20,208 nt of DNA. Source: an uncultured Oxalobacteraceae bacterium. GTDB lineage: Bacteria; Pseudomonadota; Gammaproteobacteria; Burkholderiales; Burkholderiaceae. The stretch's first letter is position 1; each line of letters opens with the position of its first letter. The position numbers and the translations under genes were made by a program. The DNA lies in NCBI GenBank assembly GCA_946478765.1, contig CAMLDH010000029.1, positions 1 through 20,208 on the forward strand, written 5' to 3'. The notes under the pieces were generated by a model. That model saw nothing but the letters and a program-made list of their open reading frames with translations, was not told where the DNA came from and searched no databases. This document shows, one piece after another, positions 15,952 through 20,208 of the stretch.

Positions 15952-16212
15952 TTACGAGTGACTGCAGCCATGTGGGGCCGCAGAAGGGTTTTTGGAAGGG
16001 TTTTCCGGCACCGGATCGAAACCGCCCGGATGCCACGGATGACATTTGCACAAACGTCTGGTTGCCAGCGCACAGCCTTTCAAGGCGCCATATTTCTGAA
16101 TGGCCTCGACCGCGTAATTGGAACAGGTCGGGAAAAACCGGCACTTCTGTCCCAGAAACGGGCTGATGCCTAACTGGTATGCCCGCAGCAGCAGCAAGAG
16201 CAGCGTTTTCAC
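15952..16212 (-). CDS. yidD: Membrane protein insertion efficiency factor YidD
   Basis: An 86-residue amphipathic membrane-associated protein that aids YidC-dependent insertion. Family motifs are [20 protein letters not shown] followed by [15 protein letters not shown] and [15 protein letters not shown]. It starts at GTG 16212, overlapping the rnpA stop by four bases (GTGA), which indicates translational coupling. Confidence 0.96.
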   Translation of the reverse strand: MKTLLLLLLRAYQLGISPFLGQKCRFFPTCSNYAVEAIQKYGALKGCALATRRLCKCHPWHPGGFDPVPENPSKNPSAAPHGCSHS

Positions 16213-16595
16213 TGCTGCACTCCCGCCACGCTTTGCGACTGGAACAGACGTGTCAGTTCCGACCGCAGTTGTGCTTTCAGTGCGGCCGACGTGGCCGGAC
16301 CGCTCTTGCTATTGACCGGTTTGGACAAACGCACGATACAGTCGATGGTGGGCAATGACGCCTGCCGGAACAACTCGCGCGTGACACGCTTGATGGTATT
16401 GCGCGTGACGGCGCGTGGCGCGAACCGTTTGGCTGCGACCACTCCCAGGCGGGCATGGGAAAGCTGGTTGTCTCGGATATACAGCACGAAATGCGCTGTG
16501 CGCTGGACAGGGCGCAAACGAAAAACGGATGAAAACTCATCCGTTTTAACGATGCGCCGATCGCGAGCGTAGTTCTGTGAACGATCGCCGGTCAC
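16209..16595 (-). CDS. rnpA: Ribonuclease P protein component
   Basis: The protein subunit of RNase P, which matures tRNA 5' ends. 128 residues: [16 protein letters not shown] near the N-terminus and the RNA-binding signature [19 protein letters not shown] with [11 protein letters not shown]. The frame is open for 39 codons upstream, overlapping rpmH, but that part is rpmH read in another frame. GTG 16595 gives the usual length and lies 28 bp after rpmH. The tail (SQSVAGVQQ) is variable in the family. Confidence 0.93.
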   Translation of the reverse strand: MTGDRSQNYARDRRIVKTDEFSSVFRLRPVQRTAHFVLYIRDNQLSHARLGVVAAKRFAPRAVTRNTIKRVTRELFRQASLPTIDCIVRLSKPVNSKSGPATSAALKAQLRSELTRLFQSQSVAGVQQ

Positions 16596-16623
16596 GCCAG
16601 CTACAAGCAGTGCGACGTTTGGC

Positions 16624-16758
16624 TTACGCAGCCAAACGTTTACGGCCTTTGGCGCGACGTGCATTGAGCACAGCGCGACCGCCGCGGGTTGCCATGCGTG
16701 CGCGGAAGCCATGGGTGCGCTTGCGGCGAACGACGGAAGGTTGGTAAGTACGTTTCAT
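16624..16758 (-). CDS. rpmH: 50S ribosomal protein L34
   Basis: A highly basic 44-residue ribosomal protein, [20 protein letters not shown] then a run ending GRKRLAA, matching L34 throughout at the usual length. It is the first gene of the rpmH-rnpA-yidD-yidC operon and has a strong upstream promoter. Confidence 0.98.
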   Translation of the reverse strand: MKRTYQPSVVRRKRTHGFRARMATRGGRAVLNARRAKGRKRLAA

Positions 16759-16891
16759 TATTGGACTCGCTCATCAGCAAAAAATAAATCGGATCAATCA
16801 CGCCCATCGCGCGTGCTTCTGCGCCGCTGGTGCGTGCTGAACCAACAAGCGGCCAACACAACATCCCAACATCCCGGGTAGTGAACCCTGA

Positions 16892-16921
16892 ATTAGACAG
16901 CATTTTCCGCTTGTCTGTCAA
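16892..16921 (-). promoter_or_regulatory. rpmH operon promoter
   Basis: On the minus strand, -35 TTGACA (16916-16921, perfect) and -10 TCTAAT (16892-16897, five of six) with 18-bp spacing. The leader to the rpmH start is about 125 nt. Confidence 0.8.
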
Positions 16922-16984
16922 TAACTTAGCGTCGTCCAACCAAAGATGCCAAAGCGTCATTCATTATAGAAATAAAGCGCTGCC

Positions 16985-16993
16985 TGTGGATAA
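16985..16993 (-). promoter_or_regulatory. DnaA box upstream of dnaA (perfect consensus)
   Basis: TGTGGATAA, the complement of TTATCCACA. Its position about 20 bp before the likely dnaA -10 suggests DnaA autoregulation. Confidence 0.75.
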
Positions 16994-17108
16994 CTCGGTC
17001 CGTCAAGGGTAGAATAGAGGCAATGTGTGGCACGCCACGGCGCGGTCAAAAAAGCCCGCGCAACCGTAGTAGCGACAATGTCGCCACACCATTTCACTAA
17101 GAAGATGC

Positions 17109-18491
17109 ATGGATAATTTTTGGCAGACGTGCTCCGCACAACTGGAGCAGGAGTTGACGCCTCAACAATTTAGCGCATGGATCAAACCGCTCACGCCTCT
17201 CGATTTCGAAGAGGGGCGGCTGCGGATTGCTGCGCCGAATCGCTTCAAGCTGGATTGGGTCAAAACCCAGTTTTCCAGCCGTATTACTGCGCTCGCCGCC
17301 GAATTCTGGGAGGCGCCGGTCGATGTCCAGTTCGTGCTCGATCCGCGTCTGAACGCCGCCAGGAAACCAAGCGCCATGCCCGCTCCGGTTGCCGGCCATA
17401 ACGATTACAACGGCGCCGATATACCCGATCGCGTGACCGAAGCGCCGGTGGAAGCGGCGCCGCGGCGCGACCAGAGCCGCATCAATACTGCCCTTACGTT
17501 TGACAGTTTCGTCACCGGTAAAGCCAACCAGTTGGCGCGCGCCGCCGCGATCCAGGTCGCCAATAATCCGGGTATTTCTTACAATCCGCTATTCCTGTAC
17601 GGCGGCGTCGGCCTCGGTAAAACCCACTTGATCCATGCGATCGGCAACCAGGTCCTGGCTGACAATCCGAAGGTCAAGATCCGTTACATCCACGCCGAAC
17701 AGTATGTTCGTGACGTAGTGACCGCTTACCAACGAAAAGGTTTCGACGAGTTCAAGCGCTATTATCATTCGCTGGATTTATTGCTGATCGACGATATTCA
17801 ATTCTTCGGCGGCAAGAGTCGTACGCAGGAAGAATTCTTCTATGCGTTCGAAGCGCTGATTGCAGCCAAGAAACAAATCATCATCACCAGCGATACCTAT
17901 CCGAAAGAAATCACCGGCATGGATGATCGCCTGATTTCACGTTTCGACTCCGGTTTGACGGTCGCCGTTGAACCGCCTGAACTCGAAATGCGGGTTGCGA
18001 TTCTGCTCAAAAAAGCAATACAGGAGGGCGCGGTTTTGTCCGACGACGTCGCATTTTTCGTCGCCAAACACCTGCGCTCGAACGTGCGCGAACTGGAAGG
18101 CGCGTTGCGCAAGATTCTTGCGTACTCCCGGTTTCATGGCAAAGACATCACGATTGATGTTGTCAAAGACGCATTGAAAGATTTGCTTTCGGTCCAAAAT
18201 AGACAGATATCGGTCGAAAATATCCAGAAGACCGTCGCCGACTTTTTCAACATCAAGGTGGCGGACATGTACTCCAAGAAACGTCCCGCCAACATTGCGC
18301 GTCCACGCCAGATCGCGATGTACCTTGCCAAGGAATTAACGCAAAAGAGTTTGCCCGAAATCGGCGAACTGTTCGGCGGCCGCGATCATACGACCGTATT
18401 GCATGCGGTGCGCAAGATCGCCGCCGATCGCAGCAAAAGCCCGGAATGCAATCATGAATTGCATGTGCTGGAGCAGACCTTGAAAGGCTGA
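17109..18491 (+). CDS. dnaA: Chromosomal replication initiator DnaA
   Basis: Binds DnaA boxes and unwinds the origin. 460 residues: domain I (1-80, [20 protein letters not shown]), a short variable linker (about 81-125), AAA+ domain with Walker A GGVGLGKT (165-172) and Walker B LLIDD (225-229), and the C-terminal DNA-binding domain with [20 protein letters not shown] and [15 protein letters not shown]. The linker is short relative to E. coli, which accounts for the length. The start at 17109 has the weak AAGAAG upstream. It lies in the order dnaA-dnaN-gyrB. Confidence 0.99.
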   Translation: MDNFWQTCSAQLEQELTPQQFSAWIKPLTPLDFEEGRLRIAAPNRFKLDWVKTQFSSRITALAAEFWEAPVDVQFVLDPRLNAARKPSAMPAPVAGHNDYNGADIPDRVTEAPVEAAPRRDQSRINTALTFDSFVTGKANQLARAAAIQVANNPGISYNPLFLYGGVGLGKTHLIHAIGNQVLADNPKVKIRYIHAEQYVRDVVTAYQRKGFDEFKRYYHSLDLLLIDDIQFFGGKSRTQEEFFYAFEALIAAKKQIIITSDTYPKEITGMDDRLISRFDSGLTVAVEPPELEMRVAILLKKAIQEGAVLSDDVAFFVAKHLRSNVRELEGALRKILAYSRFHGKDITIDVVKDALKDLLSVQNRQISVENIQKTVADFFNIKVADMYSKKRPANIARPRQIAMYLAKELTQKSLPEIGELFGGRDHTTVLHAVRKIAADRSKSPECNHELHVLEQTLKG

Positions 18492-18793
18492 AGCCGCTGC
18501 CTATCGGCCTGTGGATAACTTTGTGGATATCCATGGAGGGCGTTGTGAGGTTGTGGTGAATATGTTGCAGAGCAGTGTTGGAAATCAGGTAAAAGCGGCG
18601 CCGCACGGTTTCATTATTAAGGGCCCTTTTCTGTCAAAATAGCGTGTTGGTTTGCATCTGTTTCACTTGTAATGGTTTGACCGAGGAGCGGTAAGAAAAT
18701 GGCTGACGCACGTATTTTCTTAGCGCTGCTTAACCCTGTTTTAGCTGAGCCATTGAAAAGCATCCGTTAACTATTATTACCAAGGATAAGACT
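18492..18793. other. dnaA-dnaN intergenic region, candidate oriC
   Basis: Two DnaA boxes sit close together on the complementary strand: TGTGGATAA (18510-18518, perfect) and TGTGGATAT (18522-18530, one mismatch), with a poorer TGTGGTGAA at about 18552. An AT-richer stretch follows (18610-18670), containing the 10-bp palindrome AAGGGCCCTT. These fit an origin, but the box count is small, so I call it a candidate only. The right end contains a possible leader peptide frame. Confidence 0.5.
18699..18770 (+). CDS. Possible 23-residue leader peptide ahead of dnaN
   Basis: ATG at 18699 is preceded by GAGGAG (18683-18688, 10-nt spacer) and reads MADARIFLALLNPVLAEPLK then SIR, stopping at 18770, 23 bp before the dnaN start. 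A plausible ribosome site, an uninterrupted short frame and proximity to dnaN suggest a leader peptide or coupled small protein. There is no family match that I know, and chance is possible. Confidence 0.35.
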   Translation: MADARIFLALLNPVLAEPLKSIR

Positions 18794-19900
18794 ATGCAAT
18801 TGGTCAAAACCCACAGAGACACGCTACTACGGCCACTGCAAATTGTGAGCGGTATTGTCGAGCGTCGGCATACGTTGCCGATTCTGGCCAATATCCTCAT
18901 TCGCAAGGACGGCGAACGCGTTTCTTTCCTGTCCACCGACATCGAAGTGCAGATCACCACGCACGCGCAAGTCGGCAGCGGCGACGATGTTGCGGCAACC
19001 ACGGTGGCCGCGCGCAAGTTGCTCGACATCCTGCGCGCACTGCCCGACTCCAACGATGTCTCGCTCACCCTCGCCAACAAGCGCATGACGGTGCAATCCG
19101 GTAAATCGCGCTTTGCATTGCAAACACTCGCGGCCGAGGAATTCCCGACCGTCGCGCAAGCCGAGCACTACAACGCCAAAGTCACCTTGCCGCAAAAAAC
19201 GCTGAAGCACCTGTTCAACATGGTGCACTTTTCGATGGCGCAGCAAGACATCCGTTATTACCTCAACGGCCTGCTGCTGGTGGTCGACGGCAAGAACGTG
19301 ATCGCAGTGGCGACCGACGGTCACCGTCTCGCGTTTTGCCAGGTCGAAACCGAACAGGATTTCCCGCGCCAGGAAGTGATTATCCCGCGCAAGACCATCA
19401 TGGAATTGCAGCGCTTGCTGGAAGAAAACGACGACCCCGTCCTGCTCGAAATCGCCAACAACCAGGTCAAGCTGACCTTCGCCGATATCGAATTGATTTC
19501 GAAACTGGTCGAAGGCAAGTTTCCGGATTACACGCGCGTGATTCCGAAAGGTTACAAGAACGATTTCACGATCGGCCGCGACCAGTTGCTGCGCTCGTTG
19601 CAGCGCGCCGCGATCATGACATCCGACAAGTTCAAGGGCGTGCGCTGCATCGTCACACCCGGCAGCATGAAGGTCAGCTCCACCAATGCCGACCAGGAAG
19701 AAGCTGTTGAAGAAATCGAAATCGACTACGGCGGCGACAGCGTCGATATCGGCTTCAATGTGACTTACCTGCTCGACGTGTTGAACAACCTCAAGGGCGA
19801 CTACGTCAACATCGCCCTCGGAGACGCCAATTCATCGGCGCTGATCACAGTTCCCGACAATGCTGATTTCAAATATGTCGTAATGCCGATGCGCATTTGA
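18794..19900 (+). CDS. dnaN: DNA polymerase III beta subunit (sliding clamp)
   Basis: Forms the dimeric ring that tethers polymerase III to DNA. It is 368 residues with three clamp repeats; the first starts MQLVKTHRDTLLRPLQIVSG and IVERRHTLPILANILI, the second includes YLNGLLLVVDGKNVIAVATD with GHRLAF, and the end is the conserved KYVVMPMRI. The start has AAGGA upstream. No obvious promoter; expression from dnaA is likely. A weak hairpin (AGGGG/CCCCT, about 19924-19950) lies after the stop. Confidence 0.99.
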   Translation: MQLVKTHRDTLLRPLQIVSGIVERRHTLPILANILIRKDGERVSFLSTDIEVQITTHAQVGSGDDVAATTVAARKLLDILRALPDSNDVSLTLANKRMTVQSGKSRFALQTLAAEEFPTVAQAEHYNAKVTLPQKTLKHLFNMVHFSMAQQDIRYYLNGLLLVVDGKNVIAVATDGHRLAFCQVETEQDFPRQEVIIPRKTIMELQRLLEENDDPVLLEIANNQVKLTFADIELISKLVEGKFPDYTRVIPKGYKNDFTIGRDQLLRSLQRAAIMTSDKFKGVRCIVTPGSMKVSSTNADQEEAVEEIEIDYGGDSVDIGFNVTYLLDVLNNLKGDYVNIALGDANSSALITVPDNADFKYVVMPMRI

Positions 19901-20164
19901 TTTGGCAGGAAACACCATGTGACGAGGGGGCCGCGAGATGAATGCGAGCCCCTTTGCCACATTTAAGAAACCTTGTTTATAGCCATTCAAGCGCCTTCCC
20001 CCTGCCAGGGGAAAGCTTGGGATGGGGGTGGTGCGGTTGGTTAAACGCCAATGTCTGCACGAGAAAGGTGCTACCCCTACCCTAGCCCTCCCCCTGCAAG
20101 GAGGAGGGAGCTGAATCGCCACTTTTGTTGTTAGCAGCAGTAACCGTTTTTTCAGAAGGCAGCC
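19901..20164. other. dnaN-gyrB gap with imperfect inverted repeat
   Basis: Not coding. Apart from the inverted repeat listed separately, it contains a weak hairpin just after dnaN and the gyrB ribosome site (AGAAGG at about 20154-20159). Confidence 0.5.
19997..20110. repeat. GC-rich imperfect inverted repeat (REP-type)
   Basis: The left arm (19997-20032) carries TCCCCCTGCCAGGGG and GGGATGGGGGTGG; the right arm (20069-20110) is its imperfect complement with CCACCCCTACCC-like and CCCTCCCCCTGCAAGG blocks. Each arm also folds on itself. The style is that of dispersed intergenic repeats common in proteobacteria, though other copies cannot be checked here. Confidence 0.5.
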
Positions 20165-20208
20165 ATGTCCGCGATTCCTCAAGAGCAACCCACCCCGCCG
20201 CAACAGTC
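20165..20208 (+). CDS. gyrB: DNA gyrase subunit B (N-terminal 14 codons)
   Basis: The frame starts at ATG 20165 with AGAAGG 5 nt upstream and reads MSAIPQEQPTPPQQ before the window ends. The identification relies on the dnaA-dnaN-gyrB order and on similar N-terminal tails in Burkholderiales GyrB; no conserved domain is visible. Confidence 0.85.
   Translation, partial: MSAIPQEQPTPPQQ

Larger units (their letters stand above)
16759..17108. other. rpmH-dnaA divergent intergenic region
   Basis: This 350-bp gap has no gene. It contains the rpmH promoter on the minus strand and the dnaA upstream region on the plus strand. A candidate dnaA -10, TAGAAT at 17010-17015, follows a consensus DnaA box. 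With only one clear box, it is a less likely origin than the dnaA-dnaN gap. Confidence 0.6.

Noticed and set aside
16596..16712. N-terminal extension of rnpA over rpmH
   Set aside because: The extra 39 codons are rpmH read in another frame; RnpA homology starts after GTG 16595.
1..20208. CRISPR arrays, tRNA and rRNA genes
   Set aside because: No regularly spaced direct repeats, no tRNA cloverleaf with CCA end and no rRNA sequence recognised on either strand.

Overview
The window comes from a betaproteobacterial chromosome of the order Burkholderiales, most likely the family Oxalobacteraceae. The right-hand half carries the origin-proximal block rpmH-rnpA-yidD-yidC-mnmE on the minus strand, with dnaA-dnaN-gyrB on the plus strand. 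Protein sequences, GC-rich coding and consensus DnaA boxes all fit this placement. The family assignment is my recognition of protein style, not a database result.

Left part (1-3.7 kb): a serralysin-type RTX zinc metalloprotease is cut by the left edge of the window. It is followed by an unrecognised conserved-looking protein and an Rrf2-like regulator. The gap between the last two holds an orphan intrinsic terminator and a strong 21-bp dyad.

Middle part (3.7-9.8 kb): a patchwork of gene remains around two intact genes, a Zur-type Fur-family repressor and a large ABC-transporter solute-binding protein. The remains include pieces of another solute-binding protein, a zinc-ribbon (TniQ-like) protein, a CobW-type GTPase, a MerC-like membrane protein, a TonB-dependent receptor, a CobN-like chelatase subunit, an IS transposase, and a truncated gene once coupled to cobN. 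Three copies of the palindrome TGCAAC-N3-GTTGCA (two with one mismatch) lie here. One overlaps the -35 of the zur promoter and another lies at the start of the cobW remnant. I read the region as a decayed metal (probably zinc) acquisition locus that keeps its repressor and operators but has lost most of its targets. A REP-like hairpin and a 79-bp MITE-like palindrome lie beside the damaged genes.

Central right (9.8-12.6 kb): a CsoR/RcnR-family regulator with a clear promoter and a G/C-tract operator, a CAP-domain lipoprotein, a convergent periplasmic YceI-family protein, and a 77-residue protein with two CXXC pairs.

Right part (12.6-20.2 kb): mnmE is bounded by terminators. The compact rpmH-rnpA-yidD-yidC operon follows, with a good sigma-70 promoter. 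Then come dnaA, the dnaA-dnaN gap with clustered DnaA boxes (candidate oriC) and a possible 23-residue leader peptide, dnaN, a GC-rich imperfect inverted repeat, and the first 14 codons of gyrB. This half is ordinary and intact, in sharp contrast to the eroded middle.
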